A DNA stretch of 17,028 bases from Lysobacterales bacterium UBA5700 (lineage in GTDB: Bacteria > Pseudomonadota > Gammaproteobacteria > Xanthomonadales > Xanthomonadaceae): contig DIHI01000152.1 of the NCBI GenBank assembly GCA_002420085.1, forward strand, positions 1,173-18,200. Direction: 5' to 3'. The position numbers were made by a program, and so were the translations under genes. Below are positions 1-9,424 of this stretch, one piece after another (positions within the stretch are counted from its first letter, which is position 1; the number at the start of each line of letters is the position of its first letter). Under the pieces are notes generated by a model. It did no database searches. It worked only from the letters and a program-made list of their open reading frames with translations, and was not told where the DNA came from.

Positions 1-65
1 GACTTGTCGTCGAAGTAGATCTTGTCGATCGTTCCGCCGGTGGTGATGATGCAGAGTCGGTCCAT
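1..65 (-). CDS. Asparaginase-like protein, N-terminal fragment (cut by window edge)
   Basis: The gene reads leftward off the window; only the first 21 codons are present. The visible peptide has a short hydrophobic strand followed by T-T-G-G-T-I-D-K, the N-terminal signature of the L-asparaginase family, in which the threonine (T12 here) is the nucleophile. A short asparaginase-domain family of roughly 160 residues in Gammaproteobacteria begins in much the same way (TTGGTIDK-x-YFD), so this could be that short form rather than a full AnsA or AnsB; the fragment cannot decide. No signal peptide precedes the motif, so a cytoplasmic protein is likely. It lies downstream of wrbA and the DUF2069 gene on the same strand, after a 218-nt gap, so it may have its own promoter. 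Confidence 0.75.
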   Translation of the reverse strand, partial: MDRLCIITTGGTIDKIYFDDK

Positions 66-283
66 GCTCAAGCCTGTGGCCGTTGACGTGATTGGATGGG
101 CGCGGCGCTTCGAGTCCGGGTGGTCGACCCCCGGCCGCTGCGGGCCGGAACCGGCTGCGGTTCTGATCCGCAGCGTCTGGCGGGGCTGGCGATTCGCCGT
201 GGCCATTCGTGCGACGCGGTCCGGTTCGACAGTATACGGCGGAGGGCGATGGGCTCCGGGCGATTCGGCCGGCCATCGATCGA

Positions 284-2676
<2,393 letters not shown>

Positions 2677-2680
<4 letters not shown>

Positions 2681-3264
2681 GCCGTTCCACCATTCGCCAC
2701 TGCCTTCTTGCACTGGCCTGCCTGGCATTGCTGGCGTGTGCCGGTGAGTCCGACCCGACCGGGGCGGCAACCGCTGCCTCCGACGAGCCGGCCGGGCCGG
2801 CCGCACAGACCACGGCCGATGTCGGTGCCGACGCCGGTGCGAGCGTCGAGGGCGGGGCCGCACTGAGTTTGCAGGTCGAGACCCTCGACCATGGCCACTT
2901 CGATCTCGCCGAACAGCGCGGCAAGTGGGTCGTCGTCAACTACTGGGCGACCTGGTGCGCACCCTGCCTGAAGGAAATTCCCGACTTCAGCGCCTTCGAT
3001 GCCGCCCGTGAGGATGTCGTGGTGATCGGCCTGGCCTACGAGGAAATTCCGGTCGACGACATGCGGGCGTTCCTGACCGAGGTGCCGGCCGGCTATCCGA
3101 TCGCGATCGTCGATGTCTTCGATCCGCCGGCCGACTTCGAGCCGCCCAGGGCATTGCCCACCACCTACCTGGTCGGTCCGGACGGTCGACTGGCAGAACG
3201 GTTCATGGGGCCGATCACCTCCGAGCAACTGGCCGAGGCGATCGCCCGGATCGGCGCCGGCTGA
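2677..3264 (+). CDS. TlpA-like thiol-disulfide oxidoreductase, lipoprotein
   Basis: This encodes a 195-residue periplasmic, lipid-anchored thioredoxin-fold protein. The N-terminus has basic residues, a hydrophobic stretch and the lipobox L-L-A-C, giving a lipidated Cys21; G23 and E24 follow. A low-complexity Ala/Gly/Asp linker spans about 24-62. The thioredoxin domain begins near 64. Its redox motif is W-C-A-P-C (Cys94 and Cys97), preceded by V-V-N-Y-W-A-T as in TlpA/ResA proteins, and the cis-proline loop is A-L-P-T-T-Y-L-V near 165. Such proteins reduce periplasmic disulfides, often in cytochrome c maturation, but no cytochrome gene is nearby, so the partner is unknown. The start overlaps the upstream stop (ATGA) with an AAGGAG at 2662-2667, and acyP begins 3 nt after its stop. 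Confidence 0.92.
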
Positions 3265-3267
3265 GCG

Positions 3268-3534
3268 ATGGCCACACTCGGCTGGCGGATTTCCGGGCGG
3301 GTGCAGGGGGTCTGCTTCCGCGCCGGCACCCGTGAGCAGGCGCTTCGGCTCGGCTTGGTCGGACGTGCCGTCAATTGCGCGGATGGCACGGTCGAAGTCC
3401 ATGCCGAGGGAGAGCCGGCCGCACTCGATGCCCTGGAACGCTGGCTCTGGCAAGGGCCGCCGGCCGCCCAGGTGACGGCGGTCGAGCGTCTGCCGGGGCG
3501 AGCCATGTGCGGCCCCGGCTTCGTGACCGGCTGA
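3268..3534 (+). CDS. acyP: Acylphosphatase
   Basis: This is an 88-residue cytosolic enzyme that hydrolyses the carboxyl-phosphate bond of acyl phosphates such as acetyl or carbamoyl phosphate. It matches the family throughout: G-R-V-Q-G-V-C-F-R at residues 10-18 forms the phosphate-binding loop with the essential Arg18, and G-R-A-V-N-C-A-D-G-T-V-E near 32-43 carries the catalytic Asn36. The family length is about 90 residues. The C-terminus normally ends near a G-F-x-I/R pattern; here it ends G-P-G-F-V-T-G. The start is 3 nt after the TlpA-like stop, making it the third gene of the yihY operon. Confidence 0.95.
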   Translation: MATLGWRISGRVQGVCFRAGTREQALRLGLVGRAVNCADGTVEVHAEGEPAALDALERWLWQGPPAAQVTAVERLPGRAMCGPGFVTG

Positions 3535-3756
3535 GGGCGTGGCCAGCAACCGTCGGCGTTCGCGCGGGGCGATTGCGGTGCTGGAGATGTTGAGCGACCG
3601 GCGCGCCAGGGTAGGGTGGCTACGGTCGAGCATGCAGTTGTGTGATCGGTCGGGTGGATGCGAGCATGCGCCGGACTCGCGGGCTCGGAATCGCCTGGAC
3701 AGTGGTCTTTCGAGGTTTCCATTGCGGCATCGCTCTGCGCGCAAGGCATTCGTCAC
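3535..3756. other. 222-nt non-coding gap before the ATPase gene
   Basis: No conserved coding sequence is visible. The frame of the following ATPase is open back to an ATG at 3658, but that extra stretch does not look like family sequence. A 9-bp direct repeat, CGAGCATGC, occurs at 3627-3635 and 3661-3669. I found no convincing sigma-70 promoter and no T-tailed hairpin. The gap marks the junction between the acyP operon and the accessory-looking ATPase/DUF4276 pair. Confidence 0.5.
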
Positions 3757-4962
3757 ATGAACAATTCCGTTTTTCTTCAGCGAGTCGTTCTGCGCAATTA
3801 CCGGAGCATCGGTCATTGTGATGTTCGGCTCGGACCGTTGACCTATCTGGTCGGCGCCAACGGTTCCGGCAAGAGCAATTTTCTGGATGCGATGCACCTC
3901 GTCCGCGATGCCTTGGCTGGATCGCTCGACAATGCGTTGAACGAGCGAGGTGGCCTGAGCGAGGTTCGACGGCGGTCAGGTGGTCATCCCACTCATTTCG
4001 GAATCCGTCTGGATTTTCGGCTGGCCAGTGGCCAGCAGGGTCATTTTGCCTTCGATATCGGGGCGCTCAAGGAGCGTGCTTACGCCGTCCAGCGAGAAGA
4101 GTGCGTGATTGGTGGGATCGGGAAGGGACCGTACTATCGGATAGAGCAGGGCGAGTTGCGTGGGTGCAGCGAATCGAGCTTCCCGGTGGTCACAGCCGAT
4201 CGCCTGGCCTTGGTGGCCGCCTCCGGTCTGGCGGCGTTCCGGCCGGTGTTCAATGCATTGATCTCGATGAGTTTCTACAACCTCAACCCCAGACTGATGC
4301 GCGATCTGCAAAAGCCGCAGGAAGGACGTCTGCTCAAGCCTGCCGGCGAGAACATTGCCAGTGTTATCGGCCACCTGGAGCGTGTCGACGGCGGACAGAT
4401 GGAGATCGTCACCGAATACCTGCAAACCGTGGTGCCGATGGTCCAAGGAGTCGAGCGCAAGCAGATCGGTCCTATGGAAACATTGGAATTTCGGCAGGAT
4501 ATGGCGGGTTCCCGGGATCCGTGGCGATTTCTTGCCCAGAACATGTCGGATGGCACACTGCGCGCACTCGGTGTTCTGGTGGCCCTGTTCCAAGGCAATC
4601 GTGACTATTCGCCCACGGTGGTCGGCATTGAGGAACCGGAGACCGCGCTGCATCCGGCTGCCAGCAGCGCATTGCGTGAGGCATTGGTGAGGGCGTCCCG
4701 GCACACCCAGGTGATCGTGACCAGTCACAGCCCGGACCTGCTGGATGATCGTGAAATTCCGGCAGATGCCATTCTCGCGGTCATTGCCGAAGGCGGTGAA
4801 ACGCGCATCGCGCCGATCGATGATGCTTCGCGGGAGGTCATGCGCGAACATCTGTTCACGGCAGGTGAGTTGCTGCGACTCGACCAACTGGCGCCTGATC
4901 GCAACCATCTCGCCAAGCAGCAGCAGAGACAGGCTGATCTGTTCGGGGACGTCGAGCAATGA
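3757..4962 (+). CDS. AAA family ATPase, SMC/OLD-like (AAA_21/AAA_15 type)
   Basis: This is a 401-residue ABC-like ATPase related to the ATPase half of OLD, RecF and SMC proteins. The start is typical of the family: F-L-Q-R-V-V-L-R-N-Y-R-S-I at 6-18, then Walker A G-A-N-G-S-G-K-S-N (33-41). The ABC-signature region is N-M-S-D-G-T-L-R (262-269), Walker B is V-V-G-I-E-E-P-E-T (288-296) with the double glutamate, and the H-loop is V-T-S-H-S-P-D (321-327). All catalytic elements are intact. Only about 75 residues follow the H-loop, with no TOPRIM domain, unlike single-chain OLD nucleases. The ATG at 3757 is preferred because it sits just before the conserved strand; an in-frame ATG at 3658 would add 33 unremarkable residues. 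Its TGA overlaps the ATG of the DUF4276 gene. The gene looks less GC-rich by eye than its neighbours, which suggests transfer. Its function is probably as half of a defence-type complex (inference). Confidence 0.9.
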   Translation: MNNSVFLQRVVLRNYRSIGHCDVRLGPLTYLVGANGSGKSNFLDAMHLVRDALAGSLDNALNERGGLSEVRRRSGGHPTHFGIRLDFRLASGQQGHFAFDIGALKERAYAVQREECVIGGIGKGPYYRIEQGELRGCSESSFPVVTADRLALVAASGLAAFRPVFNALISMSFYNLNPRLMRDLQKPQEGRLLKPAGENIASVIGHLERVDGGQMEIVTEYLQTVVPMVQGVERKQIGPMETLEFRQDMAGSRDPWRFLAQNMSDGTLRALGVLVALFQGNRDYSPTVVGIEEPETALHPAASSALREALVRASRHTQVIVTSHSPDLLDDREIPADAILAVIAEGGETRIAPIDDASREVMREHLFTAGELLRLDQLAPDRNHLAKQQQRQADLFGDVEQ

Positions 4963-5558
4963 AGGTTATCTGCATCGTCGAGGGCGATGGTGAAGTGGCT
5001 GCCCTGCCGATATTGTTGCGGCGCATCGCCCAACAGTACACGCCGAGCGTGTTCCCGGAATTGCCCAAGCCGATTCGTGTTCGTCGCGATCGCTTTCTGA
5101 GGCGCGACGACGAATTTCGCCGTCACCTTCTGCTGGCTGCCGGGCAATGCGGTCAGGACGGGTGGATTCTGGTGTTGCTCGATGCCGATGACGATTGCCC
5201 GGTGGACCTGAGCGTTGAGATCGTTCAACGTGCTCGGGAGTGTGTTCCGCACCGGGCCGTTTCGGTGGTCGTGGCGAGTCGCGAGTACGAAGCCTGGCTG
5301 ATCGCTGCTGCGGCATCCCTGCACGGATATCGTGGTTTCGAGTGTGTACCGGACGATGCGGTCGATCCGGATCGGCTGCGCAATGCCAAGGGCTGGATCA
5401 AGGCACGGATGGGCGGCGCGGGCTATGGCGAGACGACCGATCTGCCAGCATTCACGGCCCGGATGGATGTGGAGCAGGCCTACCATCGCAGCCGTTCGTT
5501 CCGCAAACTCTGCACCGAATGGTGCCGGCGGACATCCGCTTCGACTCAGCCGGAATAG
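4959..5558 (+). CDS. DUF4276 family protein with TOPRIM-like motif pattern
   Basis: This is a 199-residue protein that I assign to DUF4276. It opens with a beta strand ending in V-E-G-D-G-E (7-12), with Glu8 in the position of the TOPRIM glutamate. A second hydrophobic strand ends in L-L-D-A-D-D-D (73-79), giving the DxD pair Asp75/Asp77. A third block, V-A-S-R-E-Y-E-A-W-L-I (105-115), is characteristic of DUF4276. The C-terminal S-R-S-F-R-K-L near 180-186 is also typical. E...DxD is the metal-binding arrangement of TOPRIM nucleases and topoisomerases, so a metal-dependent nuclease role is plausible but not shown. It is translationally coupled to the ATPase (ATGA overlap), so the two products probably act together. 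Its last 13 nt overlap the 3' end of the convergent acyltransferase gene. Confidence 0.85.
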   Translation: MKVICIVEGDGEVAALPILLRRIAQQYTPSVFPELPKPIRVRRDRFLRRDDEFRRHLLLAAGQCGQDGWILVLLDADDDCPVDLSVEIVQRARECVPHRAVSVVVASREYEAWLIAAAASLHGYRGFECVPDDAVDPDRLRNAKGWIKARMGGAGYGETTDLPAFTARMDVEQAYHRSRSFRKLCTEWCRRTSASTQPE

Positions 5559-6481
5559 GGCGAATCCGTGCCATTCGGTTGGCGCTTGAATCGGCGATGC
5601 AGCCAGAGGTATTCGGCCGGGGCGCGTCGGACCATGGCTTCGATCTCGGCCATGACCCGAGCGGTGTCGGCGACCGGGTCGGGGCCGGGGAAGTCTGCCA
5701 GTGGTGTGCCCAGTTCGATGGCGAAGCCGTGTGCGGTGCGCCGGTGGCGGAACGGGATCACCTGGGCGCCGGACAGACGGGCCAGTTGGTGGGTCGAGGT
5801 CAGGCTCCAGGCCGGCCGTCCGAAGAACGGGACGAAGGTGCTGTCGCCGCGCAGACTGTCCTGGTCGGGGGCGAACCAGAGCACGCCGCCCTGTCGCAGG
5901 TAACGCACGGCCGGGCGCAGGGCGTCGCGCGGGAATACCGTTTCGGCGTACCGGCGCCGTCCGCGCTCGATCGCCCAGTCGAGCGCGGGTGAGCGGATCG
6001 GCCGGTACATCGCGGCGGCACGGGTGTGCTGGCACAGCAGCCGGCCGCACAACTCGAAGTGCATGAAGTGGCCGGACAGCAGGATCACCCCACGCCCTTC
6101 GGCGCGCGCGGCGGCCAGGTGTTCGAGCCCGTGCCACTCCACCCGCGATGCGAGGTCGCCCAGGTGTCCCCACCAGGCGCGCATGAAGTCGAAGGCGCCA
6201 CGACCGATCTCGCCGAAATTGCGGCGGACCAGGTGAGCGCGCTGGGCATCGTCGAGTTCGGGGAAGCACAGTTCGATGTTGCGCTCGACCACCCGGCGGC
6301 GCGTTCGCGCCAGTCGATACAGGGCTGCGCCCAGGGCGCAGCCGAGCCAGCGTTGCAGACGTTCGGGCAGCCGGGCGAGGACGACGGCTGCGGCCAGCGC
6401 CAGCCAGACCGGCCAGGTCGCGGGGTGCAGCGGAGCCGGGGGGAGCGCCGTGGTGGCGTTGGGTGGGGCGGGGCCGGACAT
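5546..6481 (-). CDS. Lipid A biosynthesis acyltransferase (LpxL/HtrB family)
   Basis: This is a 311-residue inner-membrane enzyme that transfers a secondary acyl chain from acyl-ACP to a Kdo-lipid A precursor. L-H-P-A-T-W-P-V-W (18-26) leads into a single membrane segment at about 24-40, as in LpxL. The catalytic HX4E is in S-G-H-F-M-H-F-E (His138, Glu143). Other family blocks are R-N-I-E-L-C-F-P-E (67-75), W-F-A-P-D-Q-D (about 205-211) and Y-L-W-L-H-R-R-F-K near the end. Length fits the family (about 305). Several family members (lpxL, lpxP, lpxM) exist and I cannot say which chain it adds. The ATG at 6481 leaves the usual short N-terminal extension before the membrane segment. It is divergent from waaA and converges on the DUF4276 gene. 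Confidence 0.9.
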   Translation of the reverse strand: MSGPAPPNATTALPPAPLHPATWPVWLALAAAVVLARLPERLQRWLGCALGAALYRLARTRRRVVERNIELCFPELDDAQRAHLVRRNFGEIGRGAFDFMRAWWGHLGDLASRVEWHGLEHLAAARAEGRGVILLSGHFMHFELCGRLLCQHTRAAAMYRPIRSPALDWAIERGRRRYAETVFPRDALRPAVRYLRQGGVLWFAPDQDSLRGDSTFVPFFGRPAWSLTSTHQLARLSGAQVIPFRHRRTAHGFAIELGTPLADFPGPDPVADTARVMAEIEAMVRRAPAEYLWLHRRFKRQPNGTDSPYSG

Positions 6482-6556
6482 CGCGCTGCGATTCTAACCC
6501 GCAGCCGGTCGGCTTGCCGGTCGCTGCGGCCGACGATGCCGGCTATGCTTGTCGCG
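6482..6556. promoter_or_regulatory. Divergent promoter region between lpxL-like gene and waaA
   Basis: These 75 nt must serve both directions. Leftward, TAGAAT (6496-6491) is a good -10 match but lies only 9 nt before the ATG, which would give an almost leaderless transcript; no -35 is recognisable. Rightward, TATGCT (6544-6549) lies just before the preferred waaA start. Both assignments are tentative. Confidence 0.35.
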
Positions 6557-7873
6557 ATGAATCGAAGCCGTTCGCTGCGCCTGGTTCGGGCGCTCTATTC
6601 GCTGGCCCTGTATCTGGCCCTGCCGGCGATCCTCTACCACCTGATCTGGCGCGGCTTTCGCTATCGCGATTACCTGCGGCGCTGGCCCGAGCGCTTTGGT
6701 TTCTTCGAGCCGCCGTCGTCGGCAGATCGACCGACGATCTGGCTGCATGCGGTTTCGGTCGGTGAGGTCAATGCTGCGACCGCCCTGGTCGAGGCGCTGT
6801 TTGCCCGCTATCCGGATCATCGGATCGCGCTGACCTGCTTCACGCCGACCGCATCCGAGCGGATCCAGGCACTGTGGGGCGATCGGGTCTGGCATGGCTA
6901 TGCGCCCTATGACCTTCCGGATGCGGTGGCGCGATTCCTCAATCGACTGCGCCCGTCGCTGGCGATCATCATGGAAACCGAGATCTGGCCGAATCTGTAC
7001 CTCGGCTGTGCGGCACGCGGGATTCCGCTGGCGATCGCCAACGCTCGGCTCTCCGCACGCTCCTTGCACGGCTATCGGCCGGTTCGGCGAATCATGGCCG
7101 GCATCCTGGAAACGGCGGCGGTGGTTGCTGCGCAGTCGGAACTCGATGCCGAACGATTGCGTTCGCTCGGTGCTCGTGGCGAGGCGGTGGCGGCGGTCGG
7201 CAATCTGAAGTACGACATGGAGGTGCCGCCGCAGTTGTTCGTGCGGGCGGTGCAACGGCGTGCCCGCATCGGCACACGGCCGGTCTGGATCGCGGCCAGT
7301 ACCCACGCCGACGAGGAGTCGGCGGTGCTGGCGATCCATCGCCGAGTGCTGGCCAGTCACGGCAATGCCCTGCTGCTGTGGGCGCCGCGACATCCCGAAC
7401 GGTTTGCCCCGGTGATCGGACAGGTGCGGGCGACCGGCTGGCGGATTCGCGTGCGCAGCAGCGACGGTGAACCGGATGCCGCGTGTGGCTGTTTCGTGGT
7501 CGATAGTCTGGGCGAACTGCTCGATTTCTATGCCTGTGCCGACGTTGCTTTCGTCGGCGGCAGCGTGCAGCCGGTCGGTGGTCACAACGTCCTGGAGCCG
7601 GCAGCACTGGCGGTGCCGGTGGTGGTCGGGCCGCACATGTTCAATTTTGCCGAGGTGGCGGAATTACTGGAAGCGGCCGGCGGGCTGCGCCGGCTCCCGG
7701 ACATCGCTGCCCTGACGGATGCCGTGCTCGGCCTGCTGGACGATCCGGTCGCCCGGCATGCCATGGGCCATGCCGGGGCTGCCCTGGTGGCGACCCAGCG
7801 TGGCGCGGTGGCGCGCACGCTGGATCGGATCGCCGGCTGCTATCGGCCGATCGGTGCCGACCGTCGCCCCTGA
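6557..7873 (+). CDS. waaA: 3-deoxy-D-manno-octulosonic acid (Kdo) transferase
   Basis: This encodes a 438-residue GT-B glycosyltransferase anchored in the inner membrane that adds Kdo from CMP-Kdo to lipid IVA. An N-terminal hydrophobic segment lies at about 11-30, then R-R-W-P-E-R-F-G (41-48). I-W-L-H-A-V-S-V-G-E (61-70) carries the essential acceptor-side glutamate (Glu70). M-E-T-E-I-W-P-N (about 138-145), A-N-A-R-L-S and V-G-N-L-K-Y-D are further WaaA blocks. The C-terminal domain has G-G-S-V-Q-P-V-G-G-H-N-V-L-E-P-A, the CMP-Kdo-binding signature, and G-P-H-M-F-N-F. The length is close to the E. coli enzyme (425). In-frame ATGs also occur at 6536 and 6545; 6557 gives the most family-like start. 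It faces the lpxL-like gene, which acts in the same pathway. Confidence 0.96.
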   Translation: MNRSRSLRLVRALYSLALYLALPAILYHLIWRGFRYRDYLRRWPERFGFFEPPSSADRPTIWLHAVSVGEVNAATALVEALFARYPDHRIALTCFTPTASERIQALWGDRVWHGYAPYDLPDAVARFLNRLRPSLAIIMETEIWPNLYLGCAARGIPLAIANARLSARSLHGYRPVRRIMAGILETAAVVAAQSELDAERLRSLGARGEAVAAVGNLKYDMEVPPQLFVRAVQRRARIGTRPVWIAASTHADEESAVLAIHRRVLASHGNALLLWAPRHPERFAPVIGQVRATGWRIRVRSSDGEPDAACGCFVVDSLGELLDFYACADVAFVGGSVQPVGGHNVLEPAALAVPVVVGPHMFNFAEVAELLEAAGGLRRLPDIAALTDAVLGLLDDPVARHAMGHAGAALVATQRGAVARTLDRIAGCYRPIGADRRP

Positions 7874-7885
7874 TGTCTGGCCGGA

Positions 7886-7909
7886 TGACCGGCCTGTCTG
7901 GGCCGGTCA
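7886..7909. terminator. Hairpin between convergent waaA and tolC, likely bidirectional terminator
   Basis: TGACCGGCC (7886-7894), a 6-nt loop, and GGCCGGTCA (7901-7909) form a perfect 9-bp GC-rich stem starting 13 nt after the waaA stop. A second, mutually exclusive stem, GGCCGG-atga-CCGGCC, lies at 7879-7894. It is placed between two converging genes. No T-run follows on either strand, so it may act as a transcript-end stabiliser rather than an intrinsic terminator. Confidence 0.5.
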
Positions 7910-7944
7910 GCGGAAGCGGCGGCGGGTCGGATACCGTACACGAC

Positions 7945-9360
7945 TCAGAAGTCGCGTTCGACTTCCGGAGCGAGCAGGGCTTCGGCATCCACCACCAGTT
8001 GGGCATTGGTGGCGAGCACGTCTTCGGCGGAGATGGTTCCGGCTGACTGCTTCAGGCGCAGGCTGTTGACCATGAATTGGTTGCGGGCCAGGGCGTATTC
8101 GCGCTGGGCGCCGAACAACTGTTGCTGGCTGATCAGGACGTCCACGATGGTACGGGTGCCGACCTCGAAGCCGGCCTCGGTGGCCTCCATCGCGCTGGTT
8201 GCCGAGACCACCGCCAGTCGTCGGGCCTCGACTTCGGCGATGCCGGCGATCAGTGCCCGGAAGGCGTTGCGGGTCTGGCGGGTGACCGCGCGCCGCTGCT
8301 GTTCGGCCTGATCCTCGCTGGCGTCACGCAGGCTGACCGCCTGCCGAACCCGCGATTGGGTGGCGAAGCCGGTGAAGATCGGAACGTCCAGGCGGATGCC
8401 GATGCTGTAGCCATCGCTGGTGGATGAGCTTCTCGGAAGCAGGATGCCGCCGGTGCTGATGTCGGAGGTGTTGCCGCTCTCGCTGTAATCGACGCTGGCC
8501 GAGAGGGTCGGCAGGTGGCCGGCGCGGGCGGTTGCGATGTCGTAGTGGGCGGCTTGCAGATCGAGCAACCGAGCTTGAAGCACCGGGTTGTTGTCCAGTG
8601 CCAGCTTGACCCACTGTTCGGACTCCGTGACCTCCGGCAGTGCCGGCTTGAATTCCGGCGAGAGGCCGCGCAGCCCGCTGAGCGGCGTGCCGGTCACCTC
8701 GGCGAGCGCTTCCAGGGAATCCTCGTAGGCATTCTGGGCAGCGATCGTGTTGGCACGGGCGGTGTCGTAGCGTGCCCGCGCTTCGTGGACGTCGGTGATC
8801 GGCGACAGGCCGACTTCCAGCCGCATTTCCGCCTGTTCGAGCTGGCGCTTGACCGAGCGCTCCTCAGCCCGCGACGAGGCCAGGGTTTCGATGGTGGTCA
8901 GCACGGCGAAGTACGCATCGGCAACCCGGACCATCAGATCGTTGCGGGCGGCGACGAAGTCGGCTTCGGCTCGCGAGGCGCGGCTGCGGCTGGCCTTCAG
9001 TCGGGTGTAGTTGCTGTGGTCGTACAGCGACTGCCGGAGGTTGAGGCTCCAGTTGCGGCTGAAGGTCTCGGCATTGCTGACGCTGGTGCTGATGATCTCG
9101 GGGTTGATCGAGATGATCTGGGTGGCCGTCTGATCGCGTTCGGCTTCCGAGAAGTTGCCGGCGCCGCTGATCTGCGGCAGCAGGTTGGCGCGCGCCTGGA
9201 CCACGTTTTCCGATTCGGCGCGCAGACGGTTTTCTGCGGCGCTCAGTTGCGGGTCGCTTTCGCTGGCGAGGTTGTAGGCTTCGACGAGGTCGGCGGCGCT
9301 CGCGGTCGATGCGCAGACGCCCAGAGCGAGGCCGATCAGTGTGGCAAGGGGCTTGTTCAT
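7945..9360 (-). CDS. tolC: TolC family outer membrane efflux protein
   Basis: This is a 471-residue outer membrane channel subunit; trimers form the exit duct for tripartite efflux and type I secretion. A signal peptide of about 22 residues ends A-S-T-A-S-A before A-D-L-V-E-A-Y. The mature start, D-L-V-E-A-Y-N-L-A-x-x-x-D-P-x-L, is the standard first helix of TolC proteins. Two repeats of long amphipathic helices follow: R-A-N-L-L-P-Q-I-S (about 57-65) in the first and A-R-A-G-H-L-P-T-L-S-A-S in the second. F-E-V-G-T-R-T-I-V-D-V-L near 395-406 is the C-terminal family block. Length fits TolC/OprM-type subunits lacking a lipobox, so it follows the TolC rather than the OprM pattern. It is third in the leftward order tetR, pcm-like, tolC, with 64 nt to the gene upstream. 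Confidence 0.94.
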   Translation of the reverse strand: MNKPLATLIGLALGVCASTASAADLVEAYNLASESDPQLSAAENRLRAESENVVQARANLLPQISGAGNFSEAERDQTATQIISINPEIISTSVSNAETFSRNWSLNLRQSLYDHSNYTRLKASRSRASRAEADFVAARNDLMVRVADAYFAVLTTIETLASSRAEERSVKRQLEQAEMRLEVGLSPITDVHEARARYDTARANTIAAQNAYEDSLEALAEVTGTPLSGLRGLSPEFKPALPEVTESEQWVKLALDNNPVLQARLLDLQAAHYDIATARAGHLPTLSASVDYSESGNTSDISTGGILLPRSSSTSDGYSIGIRLDVPIFTGFATQSRVRQAVSLRDASEDQAEQQRRAVTRQTRNAFRALIAGIAEVEARRLAVVSATSAMEATEAGFEVGTRTIVDVLISQQQLFGAQREYALARNQFMVNSLRLKQSAGTISAEDVLATNAQLVVDAEALLAPEVERDF

Positions 9361-9424
9361 TTCCAGTATCCGCAGGCGAGAGTCGGGAGGGCAGGGAACG
9401 ATGACTGGGTGTGCAGGCCCAGCC

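Noticed and set aside
3658..3756. Upstream ATG giving a 33-residue longer ATPase
   Set aside because: The extra residues are not hydrophobic-strand-like or conserved, and the family normally begins a few residues before the F-L-x-x-x-x-L-x-N-Y-R-S block, which fits the ATG at 3757.
3535..3756. Possible retron-type non-coding RNA or tRNA-linked attachment site before the ATPase
   Set aside because: There is no reverse transcriptase in the window, no tRNA end, and no long inverted repeats in the gap.
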